Virus record (IMG/VR): IMGVR_UViG_3300018914_000077
Location: 1 to 37,323 of that record
From: a virus
DNA: 37,323 bases
Reading direction: 5' to 3' (one strand)
The translations under genes were made by a program, and so were the position numbers. The notes beneath the pieces were generated by a model, which saw only the letters and a list, made by a program, of their open reading frames with translations, ran no database searches and was not told where the DNA came from. This document shows positions 1-6,564 of this stretch, piece by piece. How positions within the stretch are numbered: position 1 is the first letter of the stretch; every line of letters begins with the position of its first letter.

Positions 1-192
1 TTAGCGGGCTTCCTCTACGATGAAAAACTGGCACTGCCGCTTGACGTAATGCATGTCGTTCACTTTAATCGCACGGAGCCCGAGCTGCTGGATCGGGCCG
101 GTATCGGAAAGTTCACCATCGTACCAAATCTGTATCGATATTTGCTCTTGGAAGACGCGGATCAAATCGCTATTCGTTCGAATCTCTTTCAT
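1..192 (-). CDS. Small hypothetical protein (63 aa), lysogeny arm
   Basis: I do not recognise this protein. It is a complete 63-residue soluble-looking protein with no membrane segment and no obvious motif; the stop codon occupies the first three bases of the window. A GGAG ribosome binding site lies about 6 bases upstream of the ATG on the minus strand. It follows the ImmA-like peptidase by 38 bases in the same direction, so it is probably the third gene of the leftward lysogeny operon. Accessory or superinfection roles are common for genes in this position, but nothing in the sequence shows one. Confidence 0.55.
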   Translation of the reverse strand: MKEIRTNSDLIRVFQEQISIQIWYDGELSDTGPIQQLGLRAIKVNDMHYVKRQCQFFIVEEAR

Positions 193-230
193 ACTTTCTC
201 CGATATGCTCCCCATCGGTTGAGGGATTTG

Positions 231-995
231 CTATTTCGCCCGAACCAGCTCACCATGACATTCTTCGCAGCACTCCATAAACAGCATGCTCTCGTTGTGC
301 ATGAGGCCGCAGTCTCCGCAGATGTATAGAATCGGGCTTATTTTGCCTTCCTTCATGTAAAACTGCCAACTGGGGTATTTGAGCTCGCGCTCAAACGGTT
401 CTGATTCGATGACCGTATCGGCAATCTTGTCTAGGCGTGTCACTTTGAAGAGGCTGTGAACGATCCCCTTGTCGAGTTTGCGGAGCCGAAGGATCGCCGG
501 CGAGACGTTCACGCCGCATTTGGCCGCCAGGTTGACGGGTACCAAGTCGCTGAGCCGCTGGAAGACGTAATTCGGCATCAGCAGGCGACTCGCAAAGAAA
601 TTCGCTTCGGCCTCCATGATCCGGGCGATGTCTTCCGGAATTTCGTTCATGCTGTCCTTGCTGTTCAGCAAAAACTGCCCATGCAGTAGAATGTGACCGA
701 GTTCGTGGGCTAACGTGAAAAATTGGCGTCGGCGTACGGTATGGGCATCGGTGGGCTGCTCCGGATCCGGATCAGTGGCCACGTAAACTAGGAAGCGGTT
801 CTTCCCCTTTTTGCTCACCTTGATCATGTATCCGTCTGGCCCGAACAATTCTTCGTACCGGATTTTCCATTTTTTAATTTTGAAGTATTCTTCCACCGGA
901 ATCGGAGGTGCGGGGTTTCTCAGCTCTGTCAGTACGGCTTTTGCGGCATTCAGGGCGTATTGAAACCGAGGCTTGTCTAGGAGTGGGTACAGCAA
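231..995 (-). CDS. immA: ImmA/IrrE family metallo-endopeptidase with C-terminal Cys cluster
   Basis: This is a zinc metallopeptidase of the ImmA/IrrE (COG2856) family. In ICEBs1 and related phages these enzymes cleave the neighbouring repressor to induce excision and lytic growth. The HELGH zinc motif is at residues 97-101, followed by an acidic EAEANFFASRLLMP segment around residues 128-141 that supplies the third ligand. An extra C-terminal Cys cluster (C226, C229, C242, C243, C246) looks like a zinc ribbon, which is not part of the minimal peptidase fold. The start is TTG with a GGGGCGA-type binding site upstream. It lies 11 bases after the repressor gene, so both are made from the same leftward promoter. 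The likely substrate is that repressor (inference). Confidence 0.9.
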   Translation of the reverse strand: MLYPLLDKPRFQYALNAAKAVLTELRNPAPPIPVEEYFKIKKWKIRYEELFGPDGYMIKVSKKGKNRFLVYVATDPDPEQPTDAHTVRRRQFFTLAHELGHILLHGQFLLNSKDSMNEIPEDIARIMEAEANFFASRLLMPNYVFQRLSDLVPVNLAAKCGVNVSPAILRLRKLDKGIVHSLFKVTRLDKIADTVIESEPFERELKYPSWQFYMKEGKISPILYICGDCGLMHNESMLFMECCEECHGELVRAK

Positions 996-1006
996 AAATG
1001 TCGCCC

Positions 1007-1411
1007 CTATTCGTCGTCGTCTTCGAACGCCTTTTCTGCTTCTGCCATAAGCTTCAAGAATTTCTCGTATGCCTTGGGGTTCATCTTTTCCTTGGCACGC
1101 ATGATGAACTGGACGCCGGGTTCATTAGGGTCCGGTATAGGGTGACTTTGGTTTTTTGCTACATACTCGGCACCACTCTCACGAGACACCCACGAATCTT
1201 CTGAACGACCGAGCAGATAATCGACAGGCTTCTCGAAGAACTCAGCCAGCTTATTGAGCATCTCCGAATTGGGTTCATAAATGTCGGCTTCCCACTTAGA
1301 AATCGTGGTGTTGTCAACGCCAAGCTTTTCAGCTAATTGTGCCTGGGTCAATTTATGTGTACGGCGAAGATCTCGTATTCGATTTGCAAAAGCCCTCTTC
1401 TTCGAAACCAA
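1007..1411 (-). CDS. CI-like XRE-family phage repressor
   Basis: The N-terminal 65 residues form a clear HTH_3 (lambda-repressor-like) domain: an RDLRRTHKLTQAQLAEKLG helix pair, then the TTISKWE recognition helix and the usual PVDYLLGR end. The remaining 65 residues are charged and helical and have no LexA-type serine peptidase, which fits a repressor inactivated by a separate ImmA peptidase encoded next to it. The start is TTG with a GGAGG binding site 7-8 bases upstream. It is transcribed leftward from a promoter that overlaps a TTGA-N7-TCAA operator, so it probably regulates itself as well as the rightward early promoter. Confidence 0.9.
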   Translation of the reverse strand: MVSKKRAFANRIRDLRRTHKLTQAQLAEKLGVDNTTISKWEADIYEPNSEMLNKLAEFFEKPVDYLLGRSEDSWVSRESGAEYVAKNQSHPIPDPNEPGVQFIMRAKEKMNPKAYEKFLKLMAEAEKAFEDDDE

Positions 1412-1434
1412 GGGACGATCCTCCGTCCAAAAAT

Positions 1435-1449
1435 TTGACGTATCATCAA
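1435..1449. promoter_or_regulatory. Operator A (TTGA-N7-TCAA), repressor-proximal
   Basis: A 15-bp dyad TTGA-cgtatca-TCAA lies where transcription from the leftward promoter should begin. It matches the spacing of operators C, D and E, so it is probably the site through which the repressor controls its own gene. The assignment is inferred from dyad symmetry and position. Confidence 0.6.
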
Positions 1450-1482
1450 ATAAAATATAGCATTCTTTGCTGTCAAGTGAAA
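1449..1482 (-). promoter_or_regulatory. Leftward lysogeny promoter (repressor-immA)
   Basis: On the minus strand there is a TTGACA box (1476-1471) with a TTTATT -10 (1454-1449) after a 16-bp spacer. Alternatively, an extended -10 TGCTATATT (1462-1454) pairs with a weaker TTTCAC -35. Either reading places the start just upstream of the repressor TTG and on operator A. I cannot choose between the two -10 boxes from sequence alone. Confidence 0.55.
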
Positions 1483-1487
1483 TGAAT

Positions 1488-1502
1488 TTGAGTAAACAGC
1501 AA
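1488..1502. promoter_or_regulatory. Operator B (imperfect TTGA-N7-GCAA)
   Basis: TTGAgtaaacaGCAA has one perfect half-site and one mismatch in the other arm. It sits 30 bp from operator C, about three helical turns, on the same face. It lies between the two divergent promoters and is probably a weaker repressor or Cro site. Confidence 0.45.
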
Positions 1503-1510
1503 AATTTCTA

Positions 1511-1539
1511 TTGACAGTTGAGCAAAACTCAAATATTCT
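1511..1539 (+). promoter_or_regulatory. Rightward early promoter with operator C inside
   Basis: A perfect -35 TTGACA (1511-1516) is separated by 17 bp from a -10 TATTCT (1534-1539). The 15-bp perfect dyad TTGAGcaaaaCTCAA (1518-1532, operator C) fills the spacer, so a bound repressor would exclude RNA polymerase. It drives the Cro-like gene and probably the whole early operon. Confidence 0.75.
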
Positions 1540-1549
1540 GATATCAAAG

Positions 1550-1564
1550 TTGAGCCAACATCAA
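1550..1564. promoter_or_regulatory. Operator D (TTGA-N7-TCAA)
   Basis: TTGAgccaacaTCAA lies 32 bp downstream of operator C and just upstream of the Cro-like gene's ribosome binding site. It is the fourth member of the operator family in the divergent region. Confidence 0.6.
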
Positions 1565-1587
1565 ACTGCAAACTGGTGGTGATCAAG

Positions 1588-1839
1588 ATGATCGTAAACT
1601 ACGAGGCGCTTCGTCAGATGAGGATTGAAAAGCGCATCCCCCTGCAAGAAATGGCAGAAGCCCTCGGACTGCAAACGCCTGGCGGATACTCCAGAATCGA
1701 GATGGGAGAAAACGAATTGAAGGCGAAGCATCTTCCGCCAATTGCCGAGAAATTCGGAATGGACCTCAATCAATTGACGGAAAAAATTTTTGAGGAAAAA
1801 GTTGAGCAAACCTCAACTTCTGAAAGGGGAGTGATCTAA
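1588..1839 (+). CDS. Cro-like XRE-family regulator (83 aa)
   Basis: This small helix-turn-helix protein has the QEMAEALGLQTPGGYSRIE recognition region at about residues 17-36, then a short helical tail. It is the first rightward gene opposite the repressor, the usual place of Cro. The two in-frame GTG codons at 1576 and 1579 lie inside a near-perfect Shine-Dalgarno sequence (GGTGGTGATC) placed just before ATG 1588, so I take the ATG as the start. Its 3' end overlaps operator E. It probably competes with the repressor for the TTGA-N7-TCAA sites to commit to lytic growth. Confidence 0.82.
   Translation: MIVNYEALRQMRIEKRIPLQEMAEALGLQTPGGYSRIEMGENELKAKHLPPIAEKFGMDLNQLTEKIFEEKVEQTSTSERGVI
1801..1817. 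promoter_or_regulatory. Operator E, perfect 17-bp dyad inside the cro-like gene
   Basis: GTTGAG-caaac-CTCAAC is the most symmetric member of the operator family. It lies within the last codons of the Cro-like gene, 23 bp before the next start. It could block elongation or assist looping with operators C and D some 270 bp away. Confidence 0.6.
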
Positions 1840-2172
1840 ATGTTCAAAGTCGAAATCGACTTGGACGAGTTATCGTCCGTGATCCGCGCGGCTGTAGCTG
1901 AGGCGGTGAGCAATCAGCCGAAGGTTGCATCCTTGCCACCGGTCCTCAGCAAGAAACAATTCATGGAGCTGCTTGACATTGGGAGCACGAAGGCAACGGA
2001 GCTGCTGAATCGAGAGGATTTCCCGGTGATCCGGGAAATGGGGGTACCGCGGGTTCTGACTCACCTATTGCTCACGTGGATGGAGGAGCACACGGAATGG
2101 GTTCGGAAGAACGCCGGTCCGGCATCCATCGGAAAGCGGAAGGGCCCGCCAGAGCTCCGGCGGGCGAAGTAG
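1840..2172 (+). CDS. Excisionase-like / small DNA-binding protein (110 aa)
   Basis: Residues about 35-85 read as a short helix-turn-helix or winged-helix domain of the excisionase type: a PVLSKKQFMELLDIGSTKATELLN helix pair, then PVIRE and RVLTHLLLTWMEE. The N-terminus is acidic and helical and the C-terminus is basic. The ATG has a GGGGAGTGATC binding site and the spacing to the Cro-like gene is zero, so the two are translationally close. Excisionase or early DNA-binding regulator is an inference from fold and position; no integrase is visible in the window to confirm it. Confidence 0.6.
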   Translation: MFKVEIDLDELSSVIRAAVAEAVSNQPKVASLPPVLSKKQFMELLDIGSTKATELLNREDFPVIREMGVPRVLTHLLLTWMEEHTEWVRKNAGPASIGKRKGPPELRRAK

Positions 2173-2277
2173 GGGCGATGTTGCGGAGATCCTTGTCGCT
2201 TCAGCGTTGTGTCATCTTGCGCGTCTTCTTAATAAATCCGGCTCACCAGATTGTGGCGGCCGGCAAGTAGGGGAACG

Positions 2278-2325
2278 GTCACTTAAATAATACCTAGCAA
2301 GCGAGGAAAGAGTCACCTAATTATT
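2278..2325. repeat. Imperfect direct repeat upstream of second XRE gene
   Basis: GTCACTTAAATAAT (2278-2291) and GTCACCTAATTATT (2312-2325) are 11/14 identical direct repeats spaced 34 bp apart. They lie in the 176-bp gap before the next gene, close to its ribosome binding site. They may be operator sites; no clear promoter is seen between them. Confidence 0.4.
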
Positions 2326-2348
2326 TGGACAAGACGGAGGCTTTATGT

Positions 2349-2855
2349 ATGAAGTTTGGACAAGTACTGGAGCGAGTCATGAAGGACCATGAGATTACGC
2401 AATGTGAGGCAGCTAGCGTTATGCACTTGAGCAATTCGATGGTTAGTAAGATTTCTAACGGCACTCGCCGGCCGGCGAAGGATACGATGCAGCTCGCGGT
2501 TCGTCACTTCGATTCGGCTCCACTGGCACTGGCCGCGGCGGACGAGGTTACAGGTGGGGCTTACATACCCTGGCTGAATAAGGCTGACCTGCATCCGGCG
2601 TCCGTAACACTCAAGAGTCGGGAAGAAATCATCGAAGCATACGAGGCGATTGGCGCGGCCCCCGTTACCAAACGGCCCGATCAGCTGAAGCCGCACGAGC
2701 TGGGGCAAATCGAGAAAGCGATCATGGAGTCGATTGAAGCAGCTACCGCACTCTATCATGAGGCCGCTGTGCTGTGCGAGGCATTTGGATTCAGCTTCAC
2801 AGGTATGTGGTCCAGGCATCGGGCCGAGTTGAAAGCCAACAAATATATTGAGTGA
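2349..2855 (+). CDS. XRE-family early regulator with helical C-terminal domain (168 aa)
   Basis: The N-terminal 55 residues carry a helix-turn-helix (ITQCEAASVMHLSNSMVSKI then NGTRRP). The following 110 residues are mostly helical and unrelated to a peptidase, and may be an oligomerisation or anti-repressor-type domain. ATG 2349 is chosen because GGAGG at 2336-2340 is 8 bases away; an in-frame TTG further upstream has no binding site. It is followed after a few bases by the next gene. It is probably a second control gene of the early region. Confidence 0.7.
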   Translation: MKFGQVLERVMKDHEITQCEAASVMHLSNSMVSKISNGTRRPAKDTMQLAVRHFDSAPLALAAADEVTGGAYIPWLNKADLHPASVTLKSREEIIEAYEAIGAAPVTKRPDQLKPHELGQIEKAIMESIEAATALYHEAAVLCEAFGFSFTGMWSRHRAELKANKYIE

Positions 2856-2864
2856 GGGATGGAA

Positions 2865-3140
2865 ATGAGCAGACAGCAGCTGATCCAGGAGGCGCTCCGG
2901 GTAGCCGTTAACGCAAGGCACAACTTGTTATGGATGGAACGTCATCCGGATCGATACGACCAGTCCAAGAAAGCGGATATGCAAGCATACCTGAGGAAAA
3001 TGAGGAGATTTGCAAAAGAGGAAATAAAAAATGCCCGGCGGGCAGGCCGGACATCGTTGAGGAACCGTCTAAAGAACCTCATTGCGTCCATTTTAGCACA
3101 TGGGCGACATGTTGTGAAGTTCAGGACAATTAGGCGCTGA
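2865..3140 (+). CDS. Small basic protein overlapping two stem-loops (91 aa)
   Basis: I do not recognise this protein. The first 45 residues are an amphipathic helix-rich stretch (RQQLIQEALRVAVNARHNLL), and the rest is strongly basic. The binding site GAGGG at 2854-2858 favours ATG 2865 over ATG 2859. The last third of the frame runs through two inverted repeats (3032-3053 and 3057-3081) and a TTTTAGCACA segment that look like RNA structure rather than protein-constrained sequence. The true gene may therefore be shorter or its end poorly conserved. Confidence 0.45.
   Translation: MSRQQLIQEALRVAVNARHNLLWMERHPDRYDQSKKADMQAYLRKMRRFAKEEIKNARRAGRTSLRNRLKNLIASILAHGRHVVKFRTIRR
3032..3100 (+). other. 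Tandem stem-loops followed by TTTTAGCACA
   Basis: TGCCCGG/CCGGACA (3032-3038 with 3047-3053, one mismatch) is followed by TTGAGG/CCTCA (3057-3062 with 3077-3081), then TTTTAGCACA (3091-3100). The elements follow a purine-rich AAATAAAAAA stretch. They could be an RNA control or processing element inside the early transcript; function is unknown. Confidence 0.4.
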
Positions 3141-3153
3141 GGGGGAGTCACCC

Positions 3154-3384
3154 GTGCAAATTAAAAACCCACCGATTCCACTGGAACCAATTATTTTCAT
3201 CGCCCGGTTTCTGGACGAGAGCAATCGGGACATTCACGGAAAATTTACGTCGGAGTGGGAACGGGCTGAGTATGCCGCAAGAGAAAAGTTCGGCGGACGA
3301 GTAATCACAGTCTATCCGGAAGAGATGTCGTGGCGATTGGAATGGTCATTTTACAAGAGCCAACTGCGCGTAGACGTAGGGTGA
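3154..3384 (+). CDS. Hypothetical early protein (76 aa)
   Basis: A soluble 76-residue protein with no motif I recognise. It starts at GTG with a GAGGGGGAG binding site upstream, follows the previous gene by 13 bases and precedes the next by 4. The compact spacing and normal codon use support a real early phage gene; function unknown. Confidence 0.55.
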   Translation: MQIKNPPIPLEPIIFIARFLDESNRDIHGKFTSEWERAEYAAREKFGGRVITVYPEEMSWRLEWSFYKSQLRVDVG

Positions 3385-3388
3385 TGCC

Positions 3389-3607
3389 ATGAGCTTTCGA
3401 TGGTTGAGCAAGGATGCGGCCGCCGCGGCTGCCACGCTAGCCTTCCTGCGGGTAAAATGCCGCGGCATGCCTGTAGATCAGGCCGTTCGTTCAGCGCTGG
3501 AGCACGGTCGTTGTCGGAATCCTAGCGCAATATCGGACGCGACCTTCCAGCGGATCTGCCGCGCAGTCGAGCAGAAGATTAAAGACGAGCGGAACCGGAC
3601 CGGCTGA
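3389..3607 (+). CDS. Hypothetical early protein (72 aa)
   Basis: A 72-residue helical, basic protein with an alanine run (DAAAAAATLAFLRVK) near the N-terminus and a charged C-terminal helix. It sits 4 bases after the preceding gene and 26 before the initiator gene. I recognise no family. It could be a small accessory factor of the replication module, but nothing shows this directly. Confidence 0.5.
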   Translation: MSFRWLSKDAAAAAATLAFLRVKCRGMPVDQAVRSALEHGRCRNPSAISDATFQRICRAVEQKIKDERNRTG

Positions 3608-3633
3608 CGTTATGGGAAAGGATGAAATGGCTT

Positions 3634-4626
3634 ATGGCGCGACCAACCAAGGAAGGACTGGACTATTTTCCGCTAGACGTCAACTTCGACCAGGACGACA
3701 AGCTGGTCGTGCCGATGGCTAAGTTCGGGATCTCTGGATACGGCATTATTGTTCGTCTCATGTCGGAAATTTACAAGAACAGCTACTTCTATCGGTGGGG
3801 AACTAAGGAACAATATGTATTCGCTAACCGGGTTAATGTAGACATTAACCTAATAAATGAAATCATCAAGGAATGCGCGGAGTGGGGTTTCTTCCACAAG
3901 GAGCTCTTCGAAACTTATCAGATTTTGACCTCTCGGGGTTTCCAGACAAGGTACATCGGAGCATCCAAACGGCGGAAGGAAATCACCTTCATCGAAGAGT
4001 ACACGCTGGTCAATTTGGAGGAGGAGGTCAAGAAGGTCCATTTCCCCATAACGTTAGTTAATGTGAACGGCAACACAATTAATGTATACATTAACCGGGA
4101 TAAAGCCAGCAAAGTGTCTACAGAAAGTACACAAAAGGAGAAGGAGATAGAGAAGGAGAGGGAGAGGGAGAAGGAGAGAAAGAAACTACCTCGCCAACGC
4201 ATCGCGTATGCCGAGGATAGTACCCCCTACAGAATGGCGATCTATTTTCACAACAAGATCATGGCTTTTGCGGAATCGATCGGAAAAGCGCACCTTGTCC
4301 GCGATGCTGATATGCAGAAGTGGGCGGACTCATGCCGGAAGATCCTCGAGCTGGACAAGCGCGACCCGAACGAGGTCAGAGAGCTAATTGACTGGGTCAC
4401 AGCTGACCCCTTCTGGCAACAGAATGTCTTGAGCCCGGACAAGCTCCGGGAGAAATATACCGACTTGGCCATGAGGATGGCCGGCGGCGGTAGGTCAAGG
4501 CCGCGGAGGGAGCCGGCCGAGCTTGCCAGCAAGAACCAGCAGGAGGTCAACAAGATCAAGGAGCTGATGCAGCGTGAGGGAAGTGGAGATTCGCCAGCTG
4601 TTTCTCATCATCCTCAACACGTATAG
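3634..4626 (+). CDS. Phage replication initiator, DUF4373 (Lin1244/Lin1753-like) family
   Basis: The N-terminus MARPTKEGLDYFPLDVNF and the following 90 residues are typical of the DUF4373 winged-helix domain found in phage initiators of Bacillota. A middle segment with VNV and INVYIN motifs (about residues 140-160) leads into a highly charged EKEREREKERKK linker (about 170-185), then a helical C-terminal half that may contact the helicase loader. ATG 3634 is preferred to ATG 3622: it gives the family's conserved N-terminus and suits the AAAGGA binding site. Palindromes TTAATGT-N-ACATTAA inside the gene (3831-3850, 4079-4094) suggest the origin lies here. It is followed by loader and DnaB helicase genes. 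Confidence 0.85.
   Translation: MARPTKEGLDYFPLDVNFDQDDKLVVPMAKFGISGYGIIVRLMSEIYKNSYFYRWGTKEQYVFANRVNVDINLINEIIKECAEWGFFHKELFETYQILTSRGFQTRYIGASKRRKEITFIEEYTLVNLEEEVKKVHFPITLVNVNGNTINVYINRDKASKVSTESTQKEKEIEKEREREKERKKLPRQRIAYAEDSTPYRMAIYFHNKIMAFAESIGKAHLVRDADMQKWADSCRKILELDKRDPNEVRELIDWVTADPFWQQNVLSPDKLREKYTDLAMRMAGGGRSRPRREPAELASKNQQEVNKIKELMQREGSGDSPAVSHHPQHV
3831..3850. repeat. Origin-like palindrome 1 in initiator gene
   Basis: GGTTAATG-TAGA-CATTAACC is a perfect 8+8 bp dyad. The core TTAATGT/ACATTAA recurs at 4058 and 4079 in the same gene, as expected of initiator binding sites within the initiator's own coding region. Confidence 0.55.
4058..4096. repeat. Origin-like half-site and palindrome 2 in initiator gene
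   Basis: A single TTAATGT half-site at 4058-4064 is followed by a perfect 16-bp palindrome TTAATGTATACATTAA at 4079-4094 that continues with CC as in palindrome 1. They lie about 225 bp from the first palindrome and just upstream of a long purine tract. Confidence 0.55.
4133..4185 (+). other. Homopurine tract in initiator linker
   Basis: Fifty-three bases are purine on the plus strand with a single T at 4148. They encode the Lys/Glu/Arg linker of the initiator. Such a tract next to palindromic sites could ease strand opening, or may merely reflect the charged linker. Confidence 0.5.
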
Positions 4627-4945
4627 CGGTTTTCAATATGACGATTTCAAGGTCGCGGTTTGGGAAGAACTCTTGCGTGATACCCCGTTCGGGCTGGCTC
4701 AAGCCAATCTGAGACGGTACATACGCAATCCGGAGAATAAGTATCCGCCTCATCCCGGCGTGCTGGCCGAGACTGCTTCAGGCGGAGCGTCTGGACCGGA
4801 CATTCCGAATGCCATTGAGACGCGACGGATGCTGGATGAAATGGACAAGACTAGACTGGCTCTTATGGGGCCGCCCAAACAACTGCGAGAGGCGGTGAAG
4901 CAGCTTGAACGACTGGAGCATCCTTCAGGACCTGCCGAATCCTGA
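4574..4945 (+). CDS. Replicative helicase loader/inhibitor (G39P-like)
   Basis: This 123-residue protein resembles the SPP1 G39P/helicase loader-inhibitor family, which delivers the replicative helicase to the initiator-bound origin. The family pattern is visible: an N-terminal helix (QLFLIILNTYSGFQYDD), then the KVAVWEELLRDTP helix, a YIRNPENKYPPHPG segment near residues 50-62, and a flexible C-terminal half with a helical end that would bind the helicase. It starts at GTG 4574 (or GTG 4583) inside the end of the initiator gene, with a 53-base overlap. Its own end overlaps the helicase start by 41 bases, so the three genes are tightly coupled. Confidence 0.75.
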   Translation: MREVEIRQLFLIILNTYSGFQYDDFKVAVWEELLRDTPFGLAQANLRRYIRNPENKYPPHPGVLAETASGGASGPDIPNAIETRRMLDEMDKTRLALMGPPKQLREAVKQLERLEHPSGPAES

Positions 4946-6356
4946 TTCGGTACCAGAGAGCATCGAATCCGAGCAGGCAGTACTTGGGGCAATCCTTTTC
5001 GACCCGAAGAGCGGACTTGACGAGGCGCTCGAGAGGTTGAACGGGTACGAGTTTCATTCCGGCAGCCATCGCAAGATCTTCCAGTCTATGCGGGAGCTGC
5101 ATGACCAAGGGATACCGGTTGACCTGACTACGTTGGTCGGCCGGCTTCAGGAGAAGGGGTGGTTGGAGGAAGTCGGCAGCATCGCCTACTTGACCATGCT
5201 GAACCGGTTGATGCCGACAGCGGCCAACATCGGATTCTATATCGCGAAAGTGATCGAGAAGCATGTGCACCGAGAACTGATTAACAGCCTGGAAGAACAG
5301 AAAAACATTGCAATCGAGGCGAGCAGCCCGACCGAGGTTCTGTCTCAGCTCCGCGAGAAGATGGAACAGCTACTCGAAATGGGGAAGCCCAAGCGGTGGG
5401 GGAAGACGCTCCGCGAGATTCTTCCTGACGTATTCGAGGAGGCGGAGTCGCGCTATACCCTTCAGCGAGACGGCACCATATCCGGCATCCCATCTGGATT
5501 CACGGATCTGGACCGATTGACAGCGGGATTCCAGCAGAGCGACTTAATTATCGTCGGAGCCAGACCATCGGTCGGCAAGACGGCCTTCGCGCTGAATATC
5601 GGCCGTAACGCCGCAGCTGCCAAACAGTCGCGTACCGTGGCTATATTCAGCCTTGAAATGTCCGAGAAACAGCTGGTTGGCCGAATGGTCTGCGCTGAGG
5701 GCAATATCGATGCCGGAAGGTTCCGCACCGGATACTTCGAGGGCGATGATTGGGAACGGATGACCATGGCGATCGGCGCGTTATCTGACCTTCCGATCGT
5801 CATCGATGACACTCCAGCGATTACGGTTTCCGAGATCCGGTCCAAGTGCAGGAGGATCAAGCAAGATCGCGGGCTGAGCATGATCGTGATCGATTACTTG
5901 CAGCTGGTAGTCGGTCGGGGGAAACCGGGTGAGAGCAGACAGGACGAGGTTTCGCATATCTCGCGGACGCTTAAGCAACTGGCGCGGGAGCTTGAGGTCC
6001 CGGTCATCGCCTTGTCGCAGCTCAGCCGTGGAGTCGAGCAGCGGCAGGACAAGCGGCCGATGCTTTCGGACCTTCGGGAGTCCGGATCGCTGGAACAGGA
6101 TGCCGATATCGTCGCGTTCCTGTACAGGGACGACTACTACGACAAGGAAACCGAGAAGAAGAACATCATCGAGATCATCATTGCGAAGCAGCGGAACGGT
6201 CCGGTCGGCACGGTGGAACTGGTATTCCTGAAGCAGTTTAACAAGTTCGTCAATCTGGATCGAGCTCACAGCGCCTCTCAGTCACCACAAGCACAGCAAG
6301 CCAGAGCAGATAGCCGCAGATCGTATCGGGTACCTGACATGAATAGGGGTCGGTGA
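4905..6356 (+). CDS. dnaB: Replicative DNA helicase, DnaB family
   Basis: The 483-residue hexameric 5'-3' helicase has the DnaB N-terminal domain (about 17-120; SIESEQAVLGAIL) and a RecA-like ATPase domain. Walker A is GARPSVGKT at 218-226, Walker B MIVIDYLQLV at 326-335, and the ALSQLSRGVEQR and SDLRESGSLEQDADI segments follow. The start is TTG 4905, supported by an AGGCGGTGA binding site 6 bases upstream and by closeness to the conserved N-terminus. It overlaps the loader gene. With the initiator and loader it forms a complete helicase-loading module; the phage has no polymerase of its own here and must use the host's. Confidence 0.95.
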   Translation: MNDWSILQDLPNPDSVPESIESEQAVLGAILFDPKSGLDEALERLNGYEFHSGSHRKIFQSMRELHDQGIPVDLTTLVGRLQEKGWLEEVGSIAYLTMLNRLMPTAANIGFYIAKVIEKHVHRELINSLEEQKNIAIEASSPTEVLSQLREKMEQLLEMGKPKRWGKTLREILPDVFEEAESRYTLQRDGTISGIPSGFTDLDRLTAGFQQSDLIIVGARPSVGKTAFALNIGRNAAAAKQSRTVAIFSLEMSEKQLVGRMVCAEGNIDAGRFRTGYFEGDDWERMTMAIGALSDLPIVIDDTPAITVSEIRSKCRRIKQDRGLSMIVIDYLQLVVGRGKPGESRQDEVSHISRTLKQLARELEVPVIALSQLSRGVEQRQDKRPMLSDLRESGSLEQDADIVAFLYRDDYYDKETEKKNIIEIIIAKQRNGPVGTVELVFLKQFNKFVNLDRAHSASQSPQAQQARADSRRSYRVPDMNRGR

Positions 6357-6358
6357 GT

Positions 6359-6550
6359 ATGAGCCAGCATGTAAGCAAATCGCTGCAGGATGAAATTGAC
6401 GCTGGCAGGTGGAGGGCTCTTGTAAAGGAAGTGCAGGCATTGAGCGTAAAGAAAGAGCTTTTCGTCATCATCGACGATGTGCCCGTAATCATGTCCGAAG
6501 CGACCGTCCAGGAAATAAAACGGATTGCAAGCGGAGCTTGTCTGGACTGA
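6359..6550 (+). CDS. Hypothetical small protein (63 aa)
   Basis: Unrecognised protein with a mixed alpha/beta pattern (KELFVIIDDVPVIMSEA, then a helix). ATG 6359 or GTG 6353 could be the start; the AGGGG and GGTGA sequences just upstream fit either. It begins at the helicase stop codon and so belongs to the same operon. Confidence 0.5.
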   Translation: MSQHVSKSLQDEIDAGRWRALVKEVQALSVKKELFVIIDDVPVIMSEATVQEIKRIASGACLD

Positions 6551-6564
6551 ACGGGGGTGGTCCT

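Noticed and set aside
1576-1587. GTG start for the cro-like gene
   Set aside because: The two GTG codons lie within the Shine-Dalgarno sequence itself, so ATG 1588 is the better start.
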